Part shown: piece after piece, positions 1 through 10,668 of the stretch
Position numbering within the stretch: the first letter of the stretch is position 1
Layout of the letters: each line of letters opens with the position of its first letter
NCBI RefSeq assembly: GCF_042186555.1
Contig: NC_133326.1
Coordinates: forward strand, 434,183,069 to 434,247,068
DNA: 64,000 nucleotides
Reading direction: 5' to 3'
DNA from: Aquarana catesbeiana
Taxonomy: Eukaryota; Chordata; Amphibia; Anura; Ranidae
Notes under the pieces: model-generated
What the model was told of the DNA's origin: nothing
What the model saw: only the letters and a program-made list of their open reading frames with translations
Database searches by the model: none
Made by a program: the position numbers and the translations under genes

Positions 1-45
1 ACTGAGTCCCTATTAGTACAGTTCAGCCTGGATTTCTCATTCACC

Positions 46-1729
46 TCACAAAGAGTATTGTTCTATTGAAAATCCAGGCCCATAATCAAAAGGCAACAGG
101 CTTGCATACAGTCCTCTCCAACAGCCTCTTTTCTGGCTAGGTCTGTCACATTTCTCCCCTTTCGGCAGGAGACTAACACAGGAGAAGACCCCAGACGGGT
201 TGACTCCGAAGTTAGTCCATAGTTCCAGTCCTCTACTGCCTGTACCCACACAGTACCCCAAACAAATTATTCCAAACAGAGTATTACTCACCCAGCCATC
301 CTCTGCCTCTCTCAGAGAACATATCTGCCGCTGGGGAGAGGCCCGGACTTGCCCTTCTCCCTGGAATCCTTTCTGCCGCTGGAGAGAAGACAGGGGACTG
401 GGCTCACTCCATCCTGCTGTGGGGATCTGGGCCGACTGCCCAGCATCCCTGGGGTATACAGGTGGGGACTGAAGCCCCAACCGACACCAGATCAAGCTGC
501 AGTTGTGAGGTGATGACTGCATTCTCTCCTTGGATCCTGATCTGCAGCTCGCGATAGACTGCCACCTCCTCACCTTGGGCCTCCACAATTGCTGCAGGTG
601 TGGGGCAGAGATCTTGGACCCTCTGTCCGGTTGCCAGCACTTCTGCTGGGGGTTTGCCAGGTGGTTCCTCCTCTACAGAAACGTCTATTAAATCCCCAGT
701 CTCTGGAAGTGGTAAAAGTGTGGGACAGAGGTCTTGGACCCTCTGTTCAGTTACCAGATCTTCAGCTGGAGAAGTTTGTTTTAACTCCATAGATGCTGCT
801 GGCAGAAAATCACATGTCCCTGTCAGTGTTGTGGGAGAAAGGCCGACTACCTCTTCTCTCAAGAAGGCCGAAGCCACTGTTGGTGCTGGGCAGAACACAG
901 TGAACTTTGGCCCTGATAGCAGCTCTTCTGCTGGAGGCTCATCAGGTTGTTTTTTCTCAGCAGAAAAGTCTATCAAATCCCATGTCTCTGCAACTGATGT
1001 CTGGGGATAGAGGTTCACCATCTCCTGTCCATGGAACCCAGAAGATGCTATCATTTCTGGGCAGAGGTTAGCAGAGCTCTGCCCTGTTGTCAGCACTTCA
1101 GGTTTGGGGACGGCAATCTCCGGATTTTCCACTGCCGATTCTCTGGCATGCTGCTGAACTTGTTCTAGCAGTTTCCTGTATGCCCTTTCCAGATGCTGTT
1201 CCTTCCTTAGCAAATGGTCCAGATCAGGTTTGAGCTCTGAGACCCCTGCAAGACCGAGCATAGACTCTCTATATTCTCTCAGGTCCTCAAGGTCAGGTTC
1301 CCCTTCATCGCCAAACGTAAAAAGATCTGTAAGGTTCTCCCACAGCAATCCAGGGCCTCCAAAGTCCTATCCCTCCGGAGAGCATTCTGTCATCTCCCCT
1401 AAATATCCCTCCTCTGCGTGCCATTGCAGAGCCCGATAACGATTGTCCAGCTCTATCTCCTGCTGGACCAACCTGTTCAACTCAATCACCCATTGCTCCT
1501 GGGGCTGCTCTCCCAGGAATGCCATCCGCAATGCCCGTTGGTCACTGGCCCGTTGCTCTTGGGTTGGAAAGCACTTGCCCTGTTTTATACCAGCGAGACG
1601 GAGGGCTGCAATCCAGAGCTCCACCCGAATTTGCTGCCTAAGCTCCAGGTATTCATCCTCAGACACAGTCCTGGTGTATGTTGAAAGGATGATCCGCAGC
1701 AGCCCCGGGAACTCTGATGCCAGGTCCAT
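46..1729 (-). pseudogene. Orphan ORF of LTR element, type A, broken by a nonsense codon and a frameshift
   Basis: The frame starts at ATG 1729 (complement; MDLASEFPG) and is the same protein as the type A ORF at 46318. A TAG at 1367-1369 replaces the Tyr codon (TAT) of the other copy, after residue 120. The frame then continues unbroken to about 420, where one base is missing from a run that reads CCCCAACAGC in the copy at 48187. The reading shifts and would continue to about 46, inside the 3' LTR. One codon is also missing near 492. N-terminal residues 1-120 are helix-rich (W, L, R, E); the rest has acidic repeats with the motif LIDFSAEEE. Function unknown; a Gag-like role is only inference. 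No zinc knuckle, protease or polymerase motif seen. Confidence 0.8.
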
Positions 1730-1830
1730 ATCTCCGCTGGGGTGACTGAAGTCTGCTATGCTGATCTTGGATCCAGTTGGAGGTTTGGATGTCCCAGACT
1801 TCAGGAAGCTTTCCCGCTGCTTGCCACCAA

Positions 1831-2529
1831 TGTCACGGAACGTCCCTCACTCCGCCTGAGTGCTTCCGTCATATACCACTTCCTCCAGTCTGTATACAGA
1901 TATCCCAACCTCTCTGAGCACAAACAAGGCGACACTTGCTTGTTGCTACCAAGAACTCACTTTATTTAGAATCAAAATTACAAGACTTTATATGCCGTTG
2001 GAACCTCCTCTAACAATACAACTGTAACTTAATTAACATGAGCTAATTATCTAATCCTTTATACAGCCTAGGTGACTGAGACATGACCTTTCGCCCAGAC
2101 TTGTGGTCACCGAGCTTCACACAGTTATATCAACACAATAGCAGCTCCAATAGGAGTCGTCCCGTCTCCTACATTGTATAGAGGACAATGTCATTAGCTC
2201 ATTCAATTAACATAAACACAGGTAGCTGGAATTGATGACACCAGCATCTCCTCACAGGATGTGTCCCAACAGAATGAATCAGTCTTATCAGCAGGGGCTG
2301 CTGGAGGAATCCCCCCTCCCTCTTCAGGGACACAAATCTACAGTAAGGAGTCCCCATACAATATATACATATATACACGACTGAGTCCTATTAGTACAGT
2401 TCAGCCTGGATTTCTCATTCACCTCACAAAGAGTATTGTTCCATTGAAAATCCAGGGCCCATAACCAAAAGGCAACAGGCTTGCATACAGTCCTCTCCAA
2501 CAGCCTCTGTTCTGGCTAGGTCTGTCACA
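1831..2529 (-). repeat. 5' LTR of copy 1
   Basis: 699-bp LTR on the minus strand, bounded by complementary ends (TGTCACGG at 1831 and TGTCACA at 2523-2529 complement). It is colinear with the other LTRs in the window, including the stretch with a TATA box and the polyadenylation signal, and is directly next to the primer-binding-like site at 1816-1830. Confidence 0.85.
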
Positions 2530-3030
2530 GGGAGGAGCTATAATTCCCCTCAGAGTTGGGTGGGAGGACATATAATTCTCCTCAGAGCTGTGAAGGAGGA
2601 CCTATAATGCTAAGCTATAATGCTATAATTCCCCTCAGAGCTGTGTGGGACTAGCTATAATTTGCCTCACAGCTCCTCCTCACAGTGTGGGAGGAGCTAC
2701 ATTTCCCATCAGAGTTGTGTGGGAGGAGCTCTAATTCTCCTCAGAGCTGTGTGGGAGGAGCTCTAATTCTCCTCACAGCTGTATTGGAGGAGCTATAATG
2801 CTATAATTCCCCTCAGAGCTGTGTGGGAGGAGCTATAATTCCCCTCAGAGTTGTGTGGGAGGAGATTCTCCTCAGAGCTGTGAAGGAGGACCTATAATGC
2901 TATAATTACACTCAGAGCTGTGCGGGAGGAGCTATAATTCTCTTCAGAACTTTGTGGGAGGAGCTACAATTCCCTCAGAGCTGTGTGGGAGGAGCTACAA
3001 TTCCCCTCAGAGCTGTGTGGGAAGAGCTAT
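2530..3030 (-). repeat. 32-bp minisatellite, inverted copy
   Basis: Degenerate tandem array whose unit reads on the plus strand as CTCAGAGCTGTGTGGGAGGA followed by GCTATAATTCCC. It is the reverse complement of the array at 10010-10665 in front of the Helitron gene. The two arrays therefore bracket the block of Helitron-like copies in opposite orientations. Confidence 0.85.
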
Positions 3031-4398
3031 ATCTACAATACATCTACAACCTAAATCCTACAGCAAAGAGCTTTATATTGTGAGAATCACAAGACCCAGA
3101 CCTAGATTTTGATACATAGTATGTCTCTGAAATATTAAAAATGAAGGCACAGTCACAGTTTAGATATTGCCCTTCAAATTTGAAGGGGCTAGAGTGTAGT
3201 TTCAATGAATGTCAATGGACGGCGTGAGTTGCAAACAAATGGTCATATTATGAAAACTATCAGGACTATGGCTTAGCCGTGGACATGTTTAGTGGCAGCA
3301 GGGATAGCTGAACGTTTTGATATAAGATTTGTGTAGGTGGGCTTGAAAATGAGGGAGTGGTGGCAGTTTAGAAATCATGTCCTGATTTTTCAGCTTTTGT
3401 CATCTCCCACTCTAGTTTTGAACATTTTCGCCATTCATTCCTATGGGACCAATTTCGCCGCAAAAACAACGATATTTTGTGAACCAGTCGGCGAAACGAA
3501 AGTAATAGCACACCATTTGGGAACAATCCGCACGTTTCGGTATATTACTTGTCTATGTAGTGTAGAAACTGTGGGAGGAGTTAGGGTGGTAAATTTGGCT
3601 ATAATAATAATAAGAAGAAGAAGAATATATATGTGAGATAACAGTAAGTGGTCTTGCTGATTTTTTCTTTTTCAAAAAGGATTTTTTTTTTTCATGGGGT
3701 GGTCATAATGTTTTGGCTGATCATGGGGTGGTCATAATGTTTTGGCTGATCATGGGGTTGTCAGCTTTTATCACCTCCCACTCTAGTTTTGAACATTTCG
3801 CCATTCATTCCTATGGGACCAATTTTGCCGCAAAAACGACGATATTTCGTGAACCATTTGGCGAAATGTTCCACAAAGTAATAGCACACCAATTTAATGA
3901 CATTGAGGCTGGATTCACACTGGTATTTTTCAGCTTTTCACAAAGTTCCACAAGGTAATAGCACACCAATTAAATGACATTGAACATTTCGCCATTCATT
4001 CCTATGGGACCAATGTTCCGCAAAAACAACGATATTTCCTGAATCATTCGGTGAAACGTTCCACAAAGTAATAGCACACCAATCGGGAACAATTCGCACC
4101 TTCGGTATATTACTGTCTATGAAGTTTAAAAGCTGTGGGAGAAGTTAGGGTGGTATGATCATGGGGTTGTCAGCTTTTGTCACCTCCCACCCTAGTTTTG
4201 AACATTTCGCCATTCATTCCTCTGGGAACAATTTCGCCGCAAAAACGATATTTCGTGAACCATTCGGCGAAACGTTCCACAACGTAATAGCACACCAATC
4301 GGGAACAATCCGCACGTTTCGGTATATTACTTGTCTATGTAGTGTAAAAACTGTGGGAGGAGTTAGGGTGGTAAATTTGGCTATAATAATAATAATAA
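3031..4398 (-). mobile_element. Degenerate non-autonomous Helitron-like copies
   Basis: Minus-strand fragments of the family seen complete at 7085-8677. 3045-3640 repeats 5270-5870 closely. The segment with ATTTCGCCATTCATTCCTAT recurs near 3430, 3790, 3985 and 4205, showing partial tandem duplication. The right end at 4378-4398 (GGCTATAATAATAATAATAA) is the 5' end of a copy lying directly against the CTAG of the next one. Poly-T tracts near 3685 are part of the copies. Short frames translating to MADHGVVIMFW are repeats read through, not genes. Confidence 0.65.
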
Positions 4399-5829
4399 CT
4401 AGAAAAGGTACAATTTCTGGGGAAATTGTGAAAGTGTTCTTGCCTCTACAACTGGAGTGGGCGGAGTAACTGGGTGGGGTGGAGTGGCTTGAGTAACTGT
4501 GAAAAGTGTTAAAAAGCTTAATATTTTAAAAAGTATAAATAGTAGTAAAAAAGTTCCATCATTCGCTGAAAGAGCTGAACATTTTTTTCAAAAGTAATTT
4601 TTTTTTTCAAAAATGAATTTTTTTTTTTTACATGGGGCGGTCATAATGTTTTGGCTGATCATGGGGTGGTCATAATGTTTTGGCTGATCATGGGGTTGTC
4701 AGCTTTTGTCACTTCCCACTCTAGTTTTGAACATTTCGCCATTCATTCCTATGGGACCAATTTCGCCGCAAAAACGTCATTTCGTGGACCATTCGGCAAA
4801 ACATTCCACAAAGTAATAACACACCAATCGGGAACAATCCGCTCGTTTCGGTATATTATTTGTCTCTGTAGTGTGAAAACTGTGGGAGGAGTCTACAAGC
4901 ATTATCAAGTCTAGCAGATGAAGTCACATGCATTTGGAGTGTCTCAGCATCTTGTGTTTACAACCACTGTTTCCTAGCAACGCTCATGCCCTGTTTATGC
5001 TTCCCAAATACTGCTTCATCAAAACTGCCCCATCAGAATTACCCCATCAAAACTGCCCCATCATATTCCTCTATTATAAATCAGTACATGGTGTGTCTGT
5101 CCCCTCCCCCGGGCTCTGTAATCAGCTGAGATGCTCCAGCCACCTTCCCCCCTGTGTATAACAGAAGCTTTGGTAACCATGGCAACAAAACAAACACTAA
5201 CAGTACACTCTGATTAATGGCTAAAATTTCCTGAAATGACCTCTAAACAAATGGCCGTATTTTAAAAACTATACATCCTACAGCGAAGATCTTTATATTG
5301 TGAGAATCACAAGACCCAGACCTAGATTTTGATACATAGTATGTCTCTGAAATATTAAAATTGAAGGCACGGTCGCAGTTTAGATATTGCCCTTCAAATT
5401 TGGAGGGGGCTAGAGTGTAGTTTCAATGAATGTCAATGGACGGCGTGAGTTGCAAACAAATGGTCATATTGTGAAAACTATCAGGACTATGGCTTAGCCG
5501 TGGACATGTTTAGTGGCAGCAGGGATAGCTGAACGTTTTGATATAAGATTTGTGTAGGTGGGCTTGAAAATGAGGGAGTGGCGGCAGTTTAGAAATCATG
5601 TTCTGATTTTCCAGCTTTTGTCATCTCCCACTCTAGTTTCCCCATTCATTCCTATGGGACCAATTTCGCCGCAAAAACGACGATATTTCGTGAACCATTC
5701 GGCGAAACGTTCCACAAAGTAATAGCACACCAATCGGGAACAATCCGCACGTTTCGGTATATTACTTGTCTATGTAGTGTAAAAACTGTGGGAGGAGTTA
5801 GGGTGGTAAATTTGGCTATAATAATAAGA
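4399..5829 (-). mobile_element. Non-autonomous Helitron-like copy A
   Basis: Minus-strand copy. The 3' end is CTAG (4399-4402) preceded, in element orientation, by a 7-nt spacer and a perfect 8-bp stem hairpin at 4410-4429 (ACAATTTCTGGGGAAATTGT on the plus strand). The 5' end is TCTTATTATTATAGCC, complement of 5814-5829. A hairpin 7 nt upstream of CTRR is the known 3' terminus of canonical Helitrons. Contains the 41-nt segment (4960-5000) shared with the Helitron 3'UTR. 1431 bp, no coding capacity. Confidence 0.7.
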
Positions 5830-5993
5830 ATAATATATATGTGAGATAACAGTAAGTGGTCTTGCTATGCAAGAACACTTAATAATATATATGTGAGATA
5901 ACAGTAAGTGGTCTTGCTATGCAAGAACACTTAATAATAATAATAATATATGTGAGATAACAGTAAGTGGTCTTGCTATGCAAGAACACTTAA
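5830..5993 (+). repeat. Tandem array of hairpin units (three copies)
   Basis: Three near-identical units of about 50 bp: a TATA-rich start, GTGAGATAACAGT, then a hairpin with arms AAGTGGTCTTGC and GCAAGAACACTT around a 3-nt loop. Each arm is 12 nt with one mismatch. Units end at about 5880, 5932 and 5993. The array lies exactly between the 5' end of copy A and the CTAG 3' end of copy D. Possibly the terminal hairpin of another Helitron-like family inserted repeatedly; unproven. Confidence 0.75.
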
Positions 5994-6728
5994 CTAGAAA
6001 AGCTACAATTTCTGGAGAAATTGTGAAAAGTGTTCTTGCCTGTACAACTGGAGTGGGCGGAGTAACTGGGTGGAGTGGCTTGAGTAACTGTGAAAAGTGT
6101 TAAAAAGCTTAATATTTTAAAAAGTATAAATAGTAGTAAAAAAGTTGAAGAAGTCCCATCATTAGCTGAAAGAGATTTACATTTTTTTCAAAAATAATTT
6201 TTTTTTTCAAAAATGATTTTTTTTTTTTTTTTTCAAAAATATTTTTTTTTTTCATGGGACAATCATAATGTTTTGGCTGATCATGGGGTGGTCATAATGT
6301 TTTGGCTGATCATGGGGTTGTCAGCTTTTGTCACCTCCCACTCTAGTTTTGAACATTTCGCCATTCATTCCTATGGGACCAATTTCACCACAAAAACGAC
6401 GATATTTCATGAACCATTCGGCGAAACATTCCACAAGTAATATCACAACAATTAAATGACATTGATTCTGGATTCACACTGGTATTTTTCAGCTTTTCAC
6501 AAAGTTCCACAAGGTAATAGCACACCAATTAAATAACATTGAACATTTCGCCATTCATTCCTATGGGACTAATTTTGCAGCAAAAACGACGATATTTCTT
6601 GACGCAATCGGCAAAACGTTCCACAAAGTAATAGCACACCAATCAGGAACAATCCGCACGTTTCGGTATATTGTCTATGTAGTGTAAAAACTGTGGGAGG
6701 AGTTAAGGTGGTAAATTTGGCTATAAGA
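5994..6728 (-). mobile_element. Non-autonomous Helitron-like copy D (short)
   Basis: Minus-strand copy with CTAG at 5994-5997, hairpin at 6005-6024 (one change in the loop relative to copy A) and 5' end TCTTATAGCC, complement of 6719-6728. 735 bp. It lacks the segment shared with the Helitron 3'UTR and most of the central region of copies A and B. No gene. Confidence 0.65.
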
Positions 6729-7084
6729 ATAATATGTATGTGAGATAACAGTAAGTGGTCTTGCATAGCAAGACCACTTACTGTTATCTCACATATATAT
6801 TATTATTATTAAGTGTTCTTGCATAGCAAGACCACTTACTGTTATCTCACATATATATTATTAAGTGTTCTTGCATAGCAAGACCACTTACTGTTATCTC
6901 ACATATATATTATTAAGTGTTCTTGCATAGCAAGACCACTTACTGTTATCTCACATATATATTATTATTATTCTTATTAAGTGTTCTTGCATAGCAAGAC
7001 CACTTACTGTTATCTCACATATATATTATTATTAAGTGTTCTTGCATAGCAAGACCACTTACTGTTATCTCACATATATATTAT
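6729..7084 (-). repeat. Tandem array of hairpin units, inverted, with a palindromic junction
   Basis: The same hairpin unit as at 5830-5993, mostly in the opposite orientation (TTAAGTGTTCTTGC, loop, GCAAGACCACTTACTG). The first unit is in plus orientation and abuts an inverted unit, giving a long palindrome around 6765 in which TGTGAGATAACAGT lies on both sides. About six units in all, separated by TATTATTA spacers of variable length. Confidence 0.75.
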
Positions 7085-8677
7085 TCTTATTATTATAGCC
7101 AAATTTACCACCCTAACTCCTCCCACAGTTTTTACACTACATAGACAAGTAATATACCGAAACGTGCGGATTGTTCCCAAATGGTGTGCTATTACTTTGT
7201 GGAACGTTTCGCCGAATGGTTCACGAAATATCTTCGTTTTTGCGGCGAAATTGGTCCCATAGGAATGAATGGGGAAACTAGAGTGGGAGATGACAAAAGC
7301 TGGAAAATCAGAACATGATTTCTAAACTGCCGCCACTCCCTCATTTTCAAGCCCACCTACACAAATCTTATATCAAAACGTTCAGCTATCCCTGCTGCCA
7401 CTAAACATGTCCACGGCTAAGCCATAGTCCTGATAGTTTTCACAATATGACCATTTGTTTGCAACTCACGCCGTCCATTGACATTCATTGAAACTACACT
7501 CTAGCCCCCTCCAAATTTGAAGGGCAATTTCTAAACTGCGACTGTGCCTTCATTTTTAATATTTCAGAGACATACTATGTATCAAAATCTAGGTCTGGGT
7601 CTTGTGATTCTCACAATATAAAGATCTTCGCTGTAGGATGTATAGTTTTTAAAATACGGCAATTTGTTTAGAGGTCATTTCAGGAAATTTTAGCCATTAA
7701 TCAGAGTGTACTGTTAGTGTTTGTTTTGTTGCCATGGTTACCAAAGCTTCTGTTATACACAGGGGGGAAGGTGGCTGGAGCATCTCAGCTGATTACAGAG
7801 CCCGGGGGAGGGGACAGACACACCATGTACTGATTTATAATAGAGGAATATGATGGGGCAGTTTTGATGGGGTAATTCTGATGGGGCAGTTTTGATGGGG
7901 TAATTCTGATGGGGCAGTTTTGATGAAGCAGTATTTGGGAAGCATAAACAGGGCATGAGTGTTGCTAGGAAACAGTGGTTGTAAACACAAGATGCTGAGA
8001 CACTCCAAATGCATGTGACTTCATCTGCTAGACTTGATAATGCTTGTAGACTCCTCCCACAGTTTTCACACTACAGAGACAAATATACCGAAACGAGCGG
8101 ATTGTTCCCGATTGGTGTGTTATTACTTTGTGGAATGTTTTGCCGAATGGTCCACGAAATGACGTTTTTGCGGCGAAATTGGTCCCATAGGAATGAATGG
8201 CGAAATGTTCAAAACTAGAGTGGGAAGTGACAAAAGCCGACAACCCCATGATCAGCCAAAACATTATGACCACCCCATGATCAGCCAAAACATTATGACC
8301 GCCCCATGTAAAAAAAAAAATTATTTTTGAAAAAAAAAAATTATTTTTGAAAAAAAAATATATTTGAAAAAAAAAATTTTTGAAAAAAAAAAATTCATTT
8401 TTGAAGAAAAAAAAATCATTTTTGATTAAAAAAAAATCATTTTTGATTAAAAAAAAATTAATTTTTGAAAAAAAAAATTACTTTTGAAAAAAATGTTCAG
8501 CTCTTTCAGCGAATGATGGAACTTTTTTACTACTATTTATACTTTTTTAAAATATTAAGCTTTTTAACACTTTTCACAGTTACTCAAGCCACTCCACCCC
8601 ACCCAGTTACTCCGCCCACTCCAGTTGTAGAGGCAAGAACACTTTCACAATTTCCCCAGAAATTGTACCTTTTCTAG
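7085..8677 (+). mobile_element. Non-autonomous Helitron-like copy B, best complete copy
   Basis: Begins TCTTATTATTATAGCC at 7085 and ends CTAG at 8674-8677. The 3' hairpin ACAATTTCCCCAGAAATTGT is at 8647-8666 (8-bp perfect stem, 4-nt loop), followed by spacer ACCTTTT. The order inside is: a segment also present at 5270-5829, a short run of a 14-bp repeat near 7853-7925, the 41-nt segment 7942-7982 that matches the Helitron 3'UTR, a segment ending near the motif GTCATAATGTTTTGGC (complement), then A-rich microsatellite. The next copy begins 4 bp after CTAG. The 5'-TC and 3'-CTRR ends fit canonical Helitrons. No ORF of note. Confidence 0.75.
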
Positions 8678-10009
8678 TTATTCTTATTATTATAGCCAAA
8701 TTTACCACCCTAACTCCTCCCACAATTTTTACACTACATAGACAAGTAATATACCGAAACGTGCGGATTGTTCCCGAATGGTGTGCTATTATTTTGTGGA
8801 ATGTTTCGCCGAATGGTTCACGAAATATCGTAGTTTTTGCGGCGAAATTGGTCCCATAGGAATGAATGGGGAAACTAGAGTGGGAGGTGACAAAAGGTGA
8901 AAAATCAGAACATGATTTCTAAACTGCCGCCACTCCCTCATTTTCAAGCCCACCTACACAAATCTTATATCAAAACGTTCAGCTATCCCTGCTGCCACTA
9001 AACATGTCCACGGCTAAGCCATAGTCCTGATAGTTTTCACAATATGACCATTTGTTTGCAACTCACACCGTCCATTGACATTCATTGAAACTACACTCTA
9101 GCCCCTTCAAATTTGAAGGGCAATTTCTAAACTGCCACCGTGCCTCTATATTTAATATTTCAGAGACATATTATACATCAAAATCTAGGTCTGGGTCTTG
9201 TGATTCTCACAATATAAAGATCTTCGCTGTAGTATTTATAGTTTTTGGGAAAAAGCTTTTTGTTTAGAGGTCATTTCAGGAAATTTTAGCCATTAATCAG
9301 AGTGTACTGTTAGTGTTTGTTTTGTTGCCATGGTTACCAAAGCTTCTGTTATACACAGGGGGGAAGGTGGCTGGAGCATCTCAGCTGATTACAGAGCCCG
9401 GGGGAGGGGACAGACACACCATGTACTGATTTATAATAGAGGAATATGATGGGGCAGTTTTGATGGGGTAATTCTGATGGGGCAGTTTTGATGAAGCAGT
9501 ATTTGGGAAGCATAAACAGGGCATGAGCGTTGCTAGGAAACAGTGGTTGTAAACACAAGATGCTGAGACACCCCAAATGCATGTGACTTCATCTGCTAGA
9601 CTTGATAATGCTTGTAGACTCCTCCCACAGTTTTTACACTACAGAGACAAGTAATATACCAAAACGTGCGGATTGTTCCTGATTGGTGTGCTATTACTTT
9701 GTGGAACGTTTCGCCGAATGGTCCACGAAATATCGTCGTTTTTGCGGCGAAATTGGTCCCATAGGAATGAATGGCGAAATGTTCAAAACTAGAGTGGGAA
9801 GTGACAAAAGCCGACAACCCCATGATCAGCCAAAACATTATGACCACCCCATGATCAGCCAAAACATTATGACCGCCCCATGTAAAAAAAAAAATTATTT
9901 TTGAAAAAAAAAAATCATTTTGAAAAAAACAAAATTCATTTTTGAAAAAACAAAAAAAACAATCATTTTTGAAAAAAAAAACAAAATCATTTTTGAAAAA
10001 AAAAAATCA

Positions 10010-10665
10010 CAAAGCTCTGAGGGGAATTATAGCTCCTCTCACACAGCTCTAAGGACAATTATAGCATTATAGCTCCTCCCACACAGCTTGGAGGGAAGTT
10101 ATAGCTCCTCCAATACAGCTTTGAGGGGAATTATAGCTCCTCCCACACAGCTCAAAGGGGAATTATAGCATTATAGCTTAGCATTATAGCTCCTCCCACA
10201 CAGCTCTGAGGAGAATGATAGCTCCTCCCACACAGCTCTGAGGAGAAGTAGAGCTCCTCCCACACAGCTCTGAGGAGAATTAGAGCTCCTCCCACACAAC
10301 TCTGAGAGGAATTATAGTTTCTCCCACACCGCTGTGAGGGGAATTATAGCTCCTTTTAAACAGCTCTGAGGGGAATTATAGCTTCTCCCACACAACTCTG
10401 ATGGGAAATGTAGCTTCTCCCACACAGCTCTGAGGGGAATTATAGCTTCTCCCACACAGCTCTAAGGGGAATTATAGCTCCTCCCACACAACACTAAGGG
10501 GAATTGTATCTCCTCCCACACAGCTCTGAGGGGAATTATAGCATTATTGCTCCTCCCACACAGCTCAGAGGGGAGTTATAGCTCCTCCCACACAGCTCTG
10601 AGGCGAATTATAGCTCCTCCTCCAACACAACTCTGAGGGGAATTATAGCTCCTTCCACAAATATC
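10010..10665 (+). repeat. 32-bp minisatellite directly before the Helitron start codon
   Basis: About 20 degenerate tandem units, GAATTATAGCTCCTCCCACA plus CAGCTCTGAGGG. Start-to-start distances measured at 10381, 10413 and 10445 are exactly 32. The last unit ends a few bases before the ATG at 10669, so the array occupies the place of the 5'UTR or promoter. An inverted copy lies at 2530-3030. Confidence 0.9.
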
Positions 10666-10668
10666 ATC

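Larger units (their letters stand above)
1..2529 (-). mobile_element. LTR retrotransposon copy 1 (type A ORF), left end outside window
   Basis: Read on the minus strand: 5' LTR at 1831-2529, a primer-binding-like site at 1816-1830, an internal region of about 1.7 kb with one broken ORF, a polypurine tract at 151-163 (complement of TTTCTCCCCTTTC), then the first 150 bp of the 3' LTR, which runs off the window. LTR ends are TGTCACA and CCGTGACA. No protease, reverse transcriptase or integrase motif is present, so the element is non-autonomous. The flank after 2529 is GGGAG; the matching target duplication would lie left of the window. Confidence 0.85.

Noticed and set aside
4640..4690. mariner/Tc1 terminal repeat
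   Set aside because: GTCATAATGTTTTGGCTGATCA resembles Tc1/mariner ends, but it lies inside the Helitron-like copies, is not paired with an inverted partner and has no TA duplication.
3713..9862. Several frames beginning MADHGVVIMFWLIMGLSAF
   Set aside because: They are the same noncoding segment of the Helitron-like copies read in the same frame; lengths and ends vary with indels and no family is recognisable.
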